In this document: in pieces, positions 34,842-43,605 of the stretch
How positions within the stretch are numbered: position 1 is the stretch's first letter
Layout: every line of letters starts with the position of its first letter
NCBI RefSeq assembly: GCF_002951835.1
Contig: NZ_CP019448.1
Location: forward strand, 1,426,001-1,490,000
Direction of reading: 5' to 3'
Origin: Simonsiella muelleri ATCC 29453
GTDB taxonomy: Bacteria > Pseudomonadota > Gammaproteobacteria > Burkholderiales > Neisseriaceae
DNA: 64,000 nt
Notes under the pieces: generated by a model
What the model saw: the letters and a program-made list of their open reading frames with translations, nothing else
The model's database searches: none
What the model was told of the DNA's origin: nothing
Translations under genes and position numbers: made by a program

Positions 34842-35636
34842 TTAAATATGTTTGCCGATGATTTTCAGCATTTGCGCCAACATTTTGGGATTAGCCGCAA
34901 CGATATTACCTGTACGCAGCCAGTCTTGTTCGCCGTTAAAATCGGTTACGATGCCACCAGCTTCTTGTACAATCAATGCCCCAGCGGCGATGTCCCAAGG
35001 TTTCAGATTGAATTCAAAAAAGCCGTCAAATCGTCCAGCCGCCAACGCACACAAATCCAACGCTGCCGCGCCTTCGCGTCTTGCGCCTGCGGTTTTTTCT
35101 AAGAACTCGCGCAAAATTGCCCAATAAGTCTCCATCATGGATTGATTGACCACAGGAAAACCCGTTCCAATCAAACAATTAGGCAAATCAAAACGATTGG
35201 ATACGCGGATGCGGCGGTCGTTCAGCAATGCGCCTTGCCCGCGTGATGCGGTGTATAAATCGTTGCGTTCGGGTGCGTAAACAAGTGCTTCTTTTAAAAC
35301 GCCTTTTTCCAGTAATGCCATGCTGATGGCATATTGTGGGTGTCCATGTAAATAATTGGTTGTGCCATCTAATGGGTCAATAATCCATTCAAATTCAGCG
35401 TGTTCATTACCGATTGTGCCGCTTTCTTCGCAGATGATTTTGTGATGTGGATAGGCTTCTTGAATGGCATTGACTAAAATGGCTTCGGCTTGTCGGTCCA
35501 CGTCAGAGACGAAATCGTTGAAAGCTTTATTGTCAATTTTGATGTTTGATAAATTGGCAGATGCGCGAATCATGAAATCGCCTGCTTTTCGGGCGGCTTT
35601 GAATACGGTGTTTAGGGCAGGATTGAGTGTACTCAT
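34842..35636 (-). CDS. suhB: Inositol monophosphatase family protein (SuhB-like)
   Basis: This 264-residue Mg2+-dependent phosphatase shows the metal-site motifs KIICEESGTIG, IIDPLDGTTNYLHGHP and KPWDIAAGALIVQEAGG. E. coli SuhB also helps rRNA antitermination; whether this one does is not visible. The start MSTLNPALN at 35636 is preferred to the frame open to 35690, which reads through an uptake sequence. Confidence 0.9.
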   Translation of the reverse strand: MSTLNPALNTVFKAARKAGDFMIRASANLSNIKIDNKAFNDFVSDVDRQAEAILVNAIQEAYPHHKIICEESGTIGNEHAEFEWIIDPLDGTTNYLHGHPQYAISMALLEKGVLKEALVYAPERNDLYTASRGQGALLNDRRIRVSNRFDLPNCLIGTGFPVVNQSMMETYWAILREFLEKTAGARREGAAALDLCALAAGRFDGFFEFNLKPWDIAAGALIVQEAGGIVTDFNGEQDWLRTGNIVAANPKMLAQMLKIIGKHI

Positions 35637-35753
35637 GGGTGAACTTTCGGAGAAAATATTTTCAGGCTGCCTGAAAAATTGCAGCCCCAATTAAAATAAA
35701 TAAAACAGTTGATTTTTTGATTTTAAAGAACGGTACGCGATTATACGGCTTTT

Positions 35754-35773
35754 TAGGGGCTGTAGACAATTCA
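35754..35773. repeat. Solitary end of an IS5-type element
   Basis: TAGGGGCTGTAGACAATTCA matches the left end of the truncated IS5-type element at 59857-59876 (TAGGGGCTATTGACAATTCA) in 18 of 20 positions. No transposase follows, so this is a relic or solo end in the 296-bp gap between the phosphatase gene and pilU. The remainder of the gap holds two uptake sequences and a TATAAT at 35885-35890 before pilU. Confidence 0.45.
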
Positions 35774-35932
35774 TTCGGTGGGGATGTCGTCATTGTTTTT
35801 GTGTCTTTGATGGTGTGTTTTATTCCAATGGCACGTATTCATTAATGAAATAATTTTTCAGGCTGCCTGAAAATTAAATTTCTAGTATAATTACCCCTTT
35901 CGTATTTTACTAATTAAATCATTGAGAAAACC

Positions 35933-37126
35933 ATGTCAAAAGTACACATCCCACCCGTAAATGAGGAAATGAAAAAATTCATTCACAATTTATTAACGCA
36001 TATGTTCAAAAATAAAGGTTCGGATTTATTCATCACGGCAGGTTATCCACCAGCAATGAAATTGGACGGCAAATTGACCAAAATCACCGATAAGCCCTTG
36101 ACCGCCGAGCATACTGAACAAATCGCTCGTTCTATTATGGACGACAAACAAGCCGAAGAATTTTTTGGGACAAACGAATGTAATTTTGCAATTAGTTTGG
36201 CGGGTGTATCGCGTTTTCGTGTGAATGCAATGGTGCAACGTGGAGCGGCGGCGTTGGTGTGTCGGGTGATTACCAGCGATATTCCAAAATTTGACAACAT
36301 GAATTTGCCACCGATTTTGAAACAGGTTGTGATGGAGAAACGTGGTTTGGTGATTTTTGTGGGTGGTACGGGTTCGGGTAAATCTACGTCGTTGGCAGCG
36401 ATGATTGACTATCGCAACGCCAACAGCTACGGACACATCATTACCATTGAAGACCCAATTGAGTTCGTTCATCCGCATCAAAATTGCATCATCACACAAC
36501 GTGAAGTGGGCGTGGATACGGCAGATTGGTTTGCAGCACTGAAAAACACCCTGCGTCAAGCACCTGATGTGATTTTGATTGGTGAGATTCGCGACCGCGA
36601 AACCATGGATTATGCGTTGGCGTTTGCGGAAACGGGGCATTTGTGTATGGCAACGTTGCACGCGAATAATTCTAACCAAGCACTTGATCGCATCATCAAC
36701 TTTTTCCCAGAAGAACGCCGCTCCCAATTGTTGAATGATTTATCATTGAATTTGAAAGGTTTTATTTCGCAACGTCTTATTCCCAAAGCCGAAGGCAAGG
36801 GGCGCGTGGCGGCGGTGGAGGTGTTGCTCAATTCACCGTTGATTTCGGAGTTGATTTTGCGTGGCGACATTCATGCTGTGAAAGAAATCATGGCAAAATC
36901 GCGTGATATTGGTATGCAAACATTTGACCAATCGTTGTTTGATTTGTATGAAGAAAATTTGATTACTTATGAAGAAGCTTTGAAAAATGCGGATTCTGTC
37001 AATGACTTGCGCTTGCAAATTCAATTGAACAGTAAGAAAAATAAAACCGCGGGTTCAGATGGCGTGTTGGACAATTTGTTTTTGACTGATTACGAAGAAC
37101 CCGAAGATGGAACCAAGAAAAAATAA
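35933..37126 (+). CDS. pilU: Type IV pilus retraction ATPase PilU
   Basis: This 397-residue PilT-family hexameric ATPase shows Walker A GGTGSGKSTS, the Asp box ITIEDPIEFVHPHQNCIITQ, Walker B DVILIGEIRDRETM and the His box MATLHANNSNQALDR. The N-terminal KNKGSDLFITAGYPPAMKLD is that of PilU rather than PilT. It acts with PilT in pilus retraction, twitching and DNA uptake. That fits an organism whose genome is full of uptake sequences. The acidic C-terminal tail (EEPEDGTKKK) is variable in the family. Confidence 0.93.
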   Translation: MSKVHIPPVNEEMKKFIHNLLTHMFKNKGSDLFITAGYPPAMKLDGKLTKITDKPLTAEHTEQIARSIMDDKQAEEFFGTNECNFAISLAGVSRFRVNAMVQRGAAALVCRVITSDIPKFDNMNLPPILKQVVMEKRGLVIFVGGTGSGKSTSLAAMIDYRNANSYGHIITIEDPIEFVHPHQNCIITQREVGVDTADWFAALKNTLRQAPDVILIGEIRDRETMDYALAFAETGHLCMATLHANNSNQALDRIINFFPEERRSQLLNDLSLNLKGFISQRLIPKAEGKGRVAAVEVLLNSPLISELILRGDIHAVKEIMAKSRDIGMQTFDQSLFDLYEENLITYEEALKNADSVNDLRLQIQLNSKKNKTAGSDGVLDNLFLTDYEEPEDGTKKK

Positions 37127-37204
37127 TTCATAAACAGGCAGCTTGAAAAAACGCAATAATCGGTTTTCAGGCTGCCTAAAAATATTTTTAGTGATGATAA
37201 TTCA

Positions 37205-37567
37205 ATGATAAATTTAAAAAAACACCATTTGGCGGCAACGTGTTGGTTGGGCTTAATGCTGCTGACGATTTTATGGGACGGCATTTTTTCGCCATTGCAG
37301 ACGAGTTATGTTTTGATGCTGATTAAATTGATTTCGCTGGCGTTGCCTTTGCGTGGGATTTTATCGGGGCGAATTTACACTTATCAATATTGTTCTATGT
37401 TGATTTTATTGCCTTTTATGGAAGGTGTGATGCGGTTGTGGGATGCGGTGGCGTGGAGTGCGTGGTTTGCTGGTGTGCAAGTTTTGCTAAGCGTGTTATT
37501 TTTTGTTTTATGTTTGATTTATTTGAAACAATTTAAAAAACCAAAAACCAAAAAATCAATTGAATGA
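37205..37567 (+). CDS. DUF2069 family membrane protein
   Basis: This 120-residue protein has three or four membrane helices. LISLALPLRGILSGRIYTYQ and MLILLPFMEGVMRLWDAVAW match DUF2069, a small inner-membrane family of unknown function common in beta- and gammaproteobacteria. Confidence 0.8.
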   Translation: MINLKKHHLAATCWLGLMLLTILWDGIFSPLQTSYVLMLIKLISLALPLRGILSGRIYTYQYCSMLILLPFMEGVMRLWDAVAWSAWFAGVQVLLSVLFFVLCLIYLKQFKKPKTKKSIE

Positions 37568-37647
37568 ATATTTTTCAGGCAGCCTGAAAACATAATTTGA
37601 TTCAGAACAAATATTTTTTTAACCACATTATTTATAATGAGAAACAC

Positions 37648-38397
37648 ATGGTAAATCAACGTTTAATTTATGGCTTTCACGCGATTAATGCGCGGTTGTG
37701 GCAAAACGCAAAATCCATTATCGAATTGTATATTCTTGAAAATAAAAATGATGTTCGTACCCGAGAAGTGCTCGAAAAAGCTGCGCAAGAAAATGTCCGA
37801 GTACATTTTGCCGATACCGACCGCTTGAACGCGATGGCAAAAGGGGCGCGACATCAGGGCGTGGTGGGTTTTATTGATGCGTCAAAAAATCATGTTCATT
37901 TGGAAGATGTATTGGATAATTTGCGTGAACCTGCTTTTTTGTTGGTTTTGGACGGTATTACCGACCCACACAATTTAGGTGCGTGTTTGCGGACGGCTGA
38001 TGCGATGGGTGTTCATGCCGTTATCGCGCCCAAAGACAAAAGTGCAGGTCTGAATGCCACTGTTAGCAAAGTTGCTTGTGGTGCGGCGGAAACCGTCCCC
38101 TATATTACGGTTACGAATTTGGCGCGAACCTTGCGCGAATTGAAAGAATACGGCATTTGGGTAGTTGGTACGGATATGGGCGGCGAGGCGGATTTGTTCC
38201 ACTACGACATCCCACAAGCGGTGGCGTGGGTCATGGGCAATGAAGGTGCGGGGATGCGCCGTTTGACGCGTGAGCATTGTGATGCGTTGGTATCCATTCC
38301 GATGTTTGGCACGGTGCAAAGCATGAATATTTCGGTGTCAGCAGGCATGGTTTTGGCGGAAACGCGTCGTCAGCGTGAAATGAAATCAGTCCAATAA
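37648..38397 (+). CDS. rlmB: 23S rRNA Gm2251 2'-O-methyltransferase RlmB
   Basis: This 249-residue SpoU-class methyltransferase has an L30e-like N-terminal RNA-binding domain (1-75) and a knotted SAM domain. The motifs are LDGITDPHNLGACLRTADAM, VMGNEGAGMRRLTREHCDAL and IPMFGTVQSMNISVSAGMVL. It modifies G2251 in the peptidyl-transferase P loop. Start ATG 37648 (MVNQRLIYGFHAINARL) has the GAGAAACAC leader; the longer frame to 37597 lacks a ribosome site. Confidence 0.94.
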   Translation: MVNQRLIYGFHAINARLWQNAKSIIELYILENKNDVRTREVLEKAAQENVRVHFADTDRLNAMAKGARHQGVVGFIDASKNHVHLEDVLDNLREPAFLLVLDGITDPHNLGACLRTADAMGVHAVIAPKDKSAGLNATVSKVACGAAETVPYITVTNLARTLRELKEYGIWVVGTDMGGEADLFHYDIPQAVAWVMGNEGAGMRRLTREHCDALVSIPMFGTVQSMNISVSAGMVLAETRRQREMKSVQ

Positions 38398-38439
38398 TTT
38401 TTCAGGCTGCCTGAAAAATATTTGCGCCATTTTTATTTA

Positions 38440-38694
38440 GAACCTGATGTTTATAATCTTAGAACCTGTATTCACAGCCAAGCGAGGTGTCTTTTTTGTC
38501 CCATTTAGCACGCCTGCCGCGTTGAATTTCACGCTAATAGGGACGCTATTAGCATGAAATTCGCCTGACATTCGTACCAACTGAAACAAAAATCCATTTT
38601 ACGTTGCCTATGAATACAGGTTCTTAATAGCCGCCTTGTATTCGCAAAAATTGTCAATAAAATCAAGTTATCAATTTTACGAACACAGGTTCTT
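38440..38694. mobile_element. Nested MITE-like inverted-repeat element, long copy
   Basis: An inner element at 38461-38624 has perfect 14-bp inverted ends (AGAACCTGTATTCA and complement) that extend imperfectly to about 26 bp. It is enclosed by a second pair of similar ends: AGAACCTGATGTT at 38440 and CGAACACAGGTTCT at 38681-38694. The interior carries a strong hairpin, GAATTTCACGCTAATAG (38524-38540) against CTATTAGCATGAAATTC (38546-38562), absent from the short copy at 13111-13212. There is no reading frame. The element fills the 316-bp gap between rlmB and the SUMF1-domain gene and its outer end stops 20 bp before that gene. Confidence 0.7.
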
Positions 38695-38713
38695 AATTAG
38701 TTAGGATAAAATT

Positions 38714-39478
38714 ATGAAAATCATTAATTCAATTTTATTGGGCGCAACGTTATTGTTTTCAGGCAGCGTTATTGTGGCGGCTGGCAACGACATGGTCAGC
38801 ATTCAAGGTGGCAATTATCGTCCTTTATATTTGAAAAAAAATATGCCACAAACCTTTGTTAAGCCATTTAAAATAGACAAATTTCCCGTAACCAATGCGC
38901 AATTTGCCCAGTTTGTACACCAAAATCCACAATGGCAACGTGGCAAAGTCGCCAGTCGCCATGCTGATGGCAATTATCTGCGTCATTGGCAGGCGCAAAA
39001 CGGTGTATTTAATCCGAAAAAAAGTGAATTAAATTATCCTGTTACGCATGTTTCTTGGTTTGCTGCCAATGCGTATTGTCGGGCGCAAAATAAGCGTTTA
39101 CCCACCATAGATGAATGGGAGTTTGCGGGTTTGGCATCGGAGAAAGCCAAAAATGGCAGCAGCGACCCCAATTTCAGCAAAGTGATTTTGGATTGGTACG
39201 CTGAAGGCGGTAGGCGCGGTTTACGCAATGTGGGTGCAGCCAAACCCAATTATTACGGTGTTTACGATATGCACGGCTTGATTTGGGAATGGACGGAAGA
39301 TTTTAACAGCAGTTTGCTCAACGCAGGTTCGGCGGACAGTAGTTTATTTTGCGGTGGCGGTTCAGCCAACAGCACCGACCCCAGCGACTACGCGGCGTTT
39401 ATGCGTTATGGTATGCGAACCAGCGTGCAAGCCAATTTTACCGTGAAAAACATGGGTTTTCGTTGTGTGGCAAATTGA
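38714..39478 (+). CDS. Exported SUMF1/formylglycine-generating-enzyme-like protein
   Basis: This 254-residue protein has a signal peptide (about residues 1-23, ending SVIVAAG) followed by one SUMF1/FGE-sulfatase domain. Features include FKIDKFPVTNAQFAQFVHQN, NYPVTHVSWFAANAYCRAQN, KRLPTIDEWEFAGLA, DMHGLIWEWTEDF and the end MGFRCVAN. Relatives include NirV-type proteins linked to nitrite reduction, PvdO and FGE. No sulfatase gene is near. The signal peptide includes GSVIV encoded over a partial uptake sequence. Substrate unknown. Confidence 0.82.
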   Translation: MKIINSILLGATLLFSGSVIVAAGNDMVSIQGGNYRPLYLKKNMPQTFVKPFKIDKFPVTNAQFAQFVHQNPQWQRGKVASRHADGNYLRHWQAQNGVFNPKKSELNYPVTHVSWFAANAYCRAQNKRLPTIDEWEFAGLASEKAKNGSSDPNFSKVILDWYAEGGRRGLRNVGAAKPNYYGVYDMHGLIWEWTEDFNSSLLNAGSADSSLFCGGGSANSTDPSDYAAFMRYGMRTSVQANFTVKNMGFRCVAN

Positions 39479-39495
39479 TTATTTGGCAAAAGATA

Positions 39496-39539
39496 TTTTC
39501 AGGCAGCCTTTGAATTGCAACAAAAAGGCTGCCTGAAAA
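39496..39539. terminator. Inverted uptake-sequence pair
   Basis: TTTTCAGGCAGCCTTT (39496-39511) pairs perfectly over 16 bp with AAAGGCTGCCTGAAAA (39524-39539). It lies 17 bp after the SUMF1-domain gene and before ubiB. Confidence 0.7.
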
Positions 39540-39597
39540 CATTTACGCACCATTAAACGGTATAATTCTGCTTTTACCAAACAAACGATCGAATATT

Positions 39598-41109
39598 ATG
39601 AACTGGTTTTCGCGTCCCACTACCATTCTTAAAACTGTGTACCGTTATGGTTTGACGGATATTATTTTGCCTTATATTCATCATGGTTGGGTGGAAAATT
39701 TGGTTCGCCGCATTCCGCAATCGCCTGAAGCGAAAAAACAAAATATGCCTGTGCGTTTGCGTTTGGCATTGGAGAGTTTGGGACCAATTTTTGTGAAATT
39801 GGGTCAGGTTTTGTCTACGCGTCCCGATTTGATTCCACCAGCATATGCGTCAGAATTAGCGAAATTGCAAGACAAAGTACCGCCATTTGATGCGACTTTG
39901 TCGCGCCAACAAATTGAGCGGGCTTTAGGCAAACCAATTGCGCAATTGTATGCGGAATTTGAAAGCGAACCTGTTGCCAGTGCGTCCATTGCGCAGGTGC
40001 ATAAGGCGCGGTTATTTGATGGGACTTGGGTGGCGGTGAAGGTGTTGCGTCCAAATTTGGGTGAGGTAATTGACCAAGATTTGGCGTTGATGCGATTTGC
40101 GGCGACTTGGATTGAGCGTTTGTTTACCGATGGAAAACGTTTAAAACCGCGTGAAGTGGTGGCGGAATTTGACAAATATTTACATGATGAATTGGATTTG
40201 ATGCGTGAAGCTGCTAATGCCAGCCAATTGGGTCGTCAATTTGAAAAATCCAATCAAATCATTGTTCCTAAAGTGTATTTTGATTTATGCAGCCGTGAAG
40301 TGATGACGATTGAGTGGATGGATGGTACGCCCATTTCAGACGTTCATGCTTTGAAAGCACAAGGAATTAGTTTAAAAAAATTAGCACGTTATGGTGTAGA
40401 AATTTTCTTTACGCAAGTATTCAGCAATGGTTTTTTTCATGCAGATATGCACCCTGGTAATATTTTGGTTGCACCTGATGGGCGTTACATTGCATTGGAT
40501 TTTGGTATTGTGGGCAGCCTGACGGATTACGATAAACGTTATTTGGCGATTAATTTTTTGGCATTTTTTAATCGCGATTATCATCGTGTTGCTACGGCGC
40601 ATATTGAGAGCGGCTGGGTACCACCTGATACGCGTGCTGAAGATTTGGAAGCGGCAGTGCGTACCGTGTGTGAGCCGATTTTCAATAAACCATTATCGGA
40701 GATTTCGTTTGGGTTGGTGTTGATGCGATTATTTGAGACCAGTCGCCGCTTTAATGTAGAGATTCAGCCGCAATTGGTTTTGCTGCAAAAAACTTTATTG
40801 AATATTGAAGGACTTGGGCGACAGTTGGATCCTGAATTGGATTTGTGGGATACCGCCAAACCGTTTTTAGTAAAATGGATGGACACGCAAATTGGTCCAC
40901 GCGCGTTGCTGAAAAATTTGAAAGAAGAAGCCCCAGATTGGGCGGATATTTTGCCCAGTATTCCGCGTAAACTTAACCAGTTGTTGGACGAAAAACGTCA
41001 GCAAGAAATGCGTGATGCCTATTTACATTTGATTGCTAGTCAACGACAACAAAATGTGTGGTTGGCGGTCATTGCTGTGGTTTTGTTTTTGATTTTATTG
41101 TTGAAATAA
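39598..41109 (+). CDS. ubiB: Ubiquinone biosynthesis protein kinase-like UbiB
   Basis: This 503-residue atypical kinase/ATPase of the ABC1/ADCK family has the KxGQ motif in FVKLGQVLSTRPDLIP, the Ala-rich nucleotide loop VASASIAQVHKARLFDGTWV, HADMHPGNILVAPDG and the metal-binding DFG-like ALDFGIVG. The C-terminus ends in a membrane helix (WLAVIAVVLFLILLL). It helps aerobic ubiquinone synthesis, probably by handling lipid intermediates. The convergent neighbour is ubiD, so the locus groups two ubiquinone genes. Confidence 0.95.
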   Translation: MNWFSRPTTILKTVYRYGLTDIILPYIHHGWVENLVRRIPQSPEAKKQNMPVRLRLALESLGPIFVKLGQVLSTRPDLIPPAYASELAKLQDKVPPFDATLSRQQIERALGKPIAQLYAEFESEPVASASIAQVHKARLFDGTWVAVKVLRPNLGEVIDQDLALMRFAATWIERLFTDGKRLKPREVVAEFDKYLHDELDLMREAANASQLGRQFEKSNQIIVPKVYFDLCSREVMTIEWMDGTPISDVHALKAQGISLKKLARYGVEIFFTQVFSNGFFHADMHPGNILVAPDGRYIALDFGIVGSLTDYDKRYLAINFLAFFNRDYHRVATAHIESGWVPPDTRAEDLEAAVRTVCEPIFNKPLSEISFGLVLMRLFETSRRFNVEIQPQLVLLQKTLLNIEGLGRQLDPELDLWDTAKPFLVKWMDTQIGPRALLKNLKEEAPDWADILPSIPRKLNQLLDEKRQQEMRDAYLHLIASQRQQNVWLAVIAVVLFLILLLK

Positions 41110-41117
41110 CTGACCTA

Positions 41118-41153
41118 CTTTTCAGGCTGCCTATTTTTAGACAGCCTGAAAAA
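41118..41153. terminator. Imperfect inverted uptake-sequence pair between ubiB and ubiD
   Basis: TTTTCAGGCTGCCTA (41119-41133) faces TAGACAGCCTGAAAA (41138-41152) with one mismatch in the stem. It separates the two convergent genes. Confidence 0.55.
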
Positions 41154-41168
41154 TATTTTATTGATTCT

Positions 41169-42647
41169 TTACAAACCCAATTCCTGCCACATTGCATCAA
41201 CTTTCGCGACTGTTTCAGGATTGCGCATAATCACACGCCCCCATTCACGGCTGGTTTCATTGCCGATTTTATTGGTGGCATCTAAACCCATTTTGCCACC
41301 TAACCCACTCGCGGGGCTGGCAAAATCCAAATAGTCAATTGGCGTATTGTTAATCAAAACCGTGTCGCGTACAGGGTCCATGCGTGTGGTCATCGCCCAG
41401 ATGACTTGTTTCCAATTACGCACATCAATATCATCATCTACCACAATAATGAATTTTGTGTACATAAATTGGCGTAAAAACGACCAACAACCCATCATTA
41501 CACGTTTAGCGTGTCCAGCGTATTGTTTTTTTATGCTGACCACTGCCATGCGGTATGAACAACCTTCGGGCGGTAAATAAAAATCCACAATTTCAGGAAA
41601 TTGCTTTTGCAACAATGGCACAAACACTTCATTCAATGCTTCGCCCAATATCGCAGGTTCATCAGGTGGCGCACCCGTGTAAGTGCTGTGGTAAATCGGA
41701 TTTTCGCGCATGGTAATGCGTTCTACGGTAAAAACTGGAAAATAATCCTGTTCATTATAGTAGCCAGTGTGATCACCGTATGGACCTTCAAGTGCGTATT
41801 CATCGGGATTAATCACACCTTCCAATACAATTTCAGCGCGTGCAGGTACTTGCAAATCATTTCCAATACATTGGGTTAATTCAGTACGCGAACCGCGCAA
41901 TAAGCCCGCAAATTGGTATTCACTCAAACTATCAGGCACAGGAGTAACTGCACCCAAGATGGTCGCAGGATCACAACCCAATACCACCGAAACAGGATAC
42001 GGTTTATCAGGATATTGCTGCCTGAAAGCCTGATAATCCAATGCACCACCACGATGCGCTAACCAACGCATAATCAATTTATTTTTGTCCAATAATTGTT
42101 GGCGATAAATCCCTAAATTTTGACGCTTTTTATGTGGGCCTTTGGTTACCGTTAAACCCCATGTAATCAGTGGCGCTACATCACCCTCCCAGCAATGTTG
42201 AACAGGTAAATCATACAAATTCACTTTATCGCCTTCTAAAATAATCTCTTGGCAAGGCGCATTTTTGACAACATGAGGAGTCATGCTCCAAATGTCTTTT
42301 AACAAGGGCAATTTCGTAAATGCATCTTTCAAACCTTTAGGTGGTTCGGGTTCTTTGAGTACGGCGAGTGTTCTACCGATTTCGCGCAATTGGCTGATAT
42401 CGCTCACACCCATTCCCATTGCTACGCGTTCGGTTGTGCCAAATAAATTTGCCAATACAGGATAATGATATGGCGTACCGTCTTGGCGAATAGGGTTTTC
42501 AAATAACAATGCAGCACCCCCTGCGCGTAACACGCGGTCGGAAATTTCGGTTATTTCCAAATAAGGGGAAACAGGGGTTTTGATGCGTATGAGTTTGCCT
42601 TGTTGTTCCAACATGGCGATAAATTCTCTTAAATCTTGATATTTCAT
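41169..42647 (-). CDS. ubiD: 4-hydroxy-3-polyprenylbenzoate decarboxylase
   Basis: This 492-residue UbiD decarboxylase uses prenylated FMN. Seen are KYQDLREFIAMLEQQGKLIR at the start, GLTVTKGPHKKRQNLGIYRQ, EIVLEGVINPDEYALEGPYG with the active-site Glu and Arg region, and DDIDVRNWKQVIWAMTTRMD. The C-terminal GLGGKMGLDATNKIG is complete. It catalyses the third step of ubiquinone ring modification. Confidence 0.95.
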   Translation of the reverse strand: MKYQDLREFIAMLEQQGKLIRIKTPVSPYLEITEISDRVLRAGGAALLFENPIRQDGTPYHYPVLANLFGTTERVAMGMGVSDISQLREIGRTLAVLKEPEPPKGLKDAFTKLPLLKDIWSMTPHVVKNAPCQEIILEGDKVNLYDLPVQHCWEGDVAPLITWGLTVTKGPHKKRQNLGIYRQQLLDKNKLIMRWLAHRGGALDYQAFRQQYPDKPYPVSVVLGCDPATILGAVTPVPDSLSEYQFAGLLRGSRTELTQCIGNDLQVPARAEIVLEGVINPDEYALEGPYGDHTGYYNEQDYFPVFTVERITMRENPIYHSTYTGAPPDEPAILGEALNEVFVPLLQKQFPEIVDFYLPPEGCSYRMAVVSIKKQYAGHAKRVMMGCWSFLRQFMYTKFIIVVDDDIDVRNWKQVIWAMTTRMDPVRDTVLINNTPIDYLDFASPASGLGGKMGLDATNKIGNETSREWGRVIMRNPETVAKVDAMWQELGL

Positions 42648-42904
42648 GTTATTCTCTTATTATTTAAGGCTGCCTGAAAAAATGGCACGCCGATTGCTTA
42701 CGAGTTATTTTAGTCAGTATTTAGCGAATGCAACACGATTGCAAATTGCCATATTATACGATGTTTTGCACTATTCAGGCAGCCTAAAAAAATACATCAA
42801 TATGAAAATGATTGTGTTATACTTAAACTCGGCGAAGTCAGTTAATCGTCAATTTTAATTTTTTTACTATTAAAATTCATTTTATTTACATAAAGGGTTT
42901 TCTC

Positions 42905-43450
42905 ATGTCTGGCATTATTTACACTGCTTATTCACCATTTGGATTAGATGCCATTATTCATGCACTGGAAAATAATGTGGACAGACAAACACTAAATACG
43001 GTTTTCACACTTCCTCAAGAAGGCGATGAACGATACATGACACTTCCTTCTATGTGGCGCGTGTTGCAATCGGTGTTAACTGGTGTGGATTCACCTGATA
43101 ATGATTGTTTAACTGAGTGTATTGATGGTCAAAATTATTTAGATGGCTGGTGTAAGAAAGGCGCAGCTTGGATAGAACCCGAACGCGTAACACAAATTGC
43201 CAACGCATTGGCTAAAGTGGATTTCGCAGAACGTTTACATATTTTTAATGCTTATCAAAATAAGGTTGCACAAGGTCTTTCGCCTGAAGCCATAAAAAAG
43301 CACGATGTTCAATTTGATGGTTGTGATGAATTTGAGAATATGCAATCTGAAAAACGTCAAGTTGCTTTAACTGCGTGTTTCAAACAATTATGCGATTTTT
43401 ATCGTCATGCTGCCGAGCGCGGTGATGGCATGATTGTTGAATTTTGTTAA
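42905..43450 (+). CDS. DUF1877 (YfbM-like) family protein
   Basis: This 181-residue soluble protein has [40 protein letters not shown] and [20 protein letters not shown], a layout of the DUF1877/YfbM family (unknown function). It stands alone between ubiD and narI. An uptake sequence ends the 257-bp upstream gap, which otherwise shows only AT-rich sequence with TATACT near 42826. Confidence 0.7.
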
Positions 43451-43547
43451 TATAAGCATTTTCAGGCAGCCTGAAACCTTTCAAACCTCCTATCTTTTCT
43501 CTAATTTCTCTAACGTTTGACAATATTTCAGCCCAAAAAAATAATTT

Positions 43548-43590
43548 AAAACGTGTTAATCAAAATACGGATTAACACGTTTTTATTTTT
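43548..43590. terminator. Bidirectional terminator of the nar operon and the DUF1877 gene
   Basis: AAAACGTGTTAATC (43548-43561) pairs over 14 bp with GATTAACACGTTTT (43570-43583), flanked by A and T runs. It is in the convergent gap and unrelated to uptake sequences. Confidence 0.85.
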
Positions 43591-43605
43591 ATTTAAATGA
43601 ATCAA

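Noticed and set aside
34689..35102. A 137-codon plus-strand frame opposite the inositol-phosphatase-family gene.
   Set aside because: It is antisense to a well-conserved gene and its N-terminal half is low-complexity intergenic sequence with a terminator.
42646..42858. A 70-codon plus-strand frame before the DUF1877 gene.
   Set aside because: It runs through an uptake sequence, has no ribosome site and no recognisable protein features.
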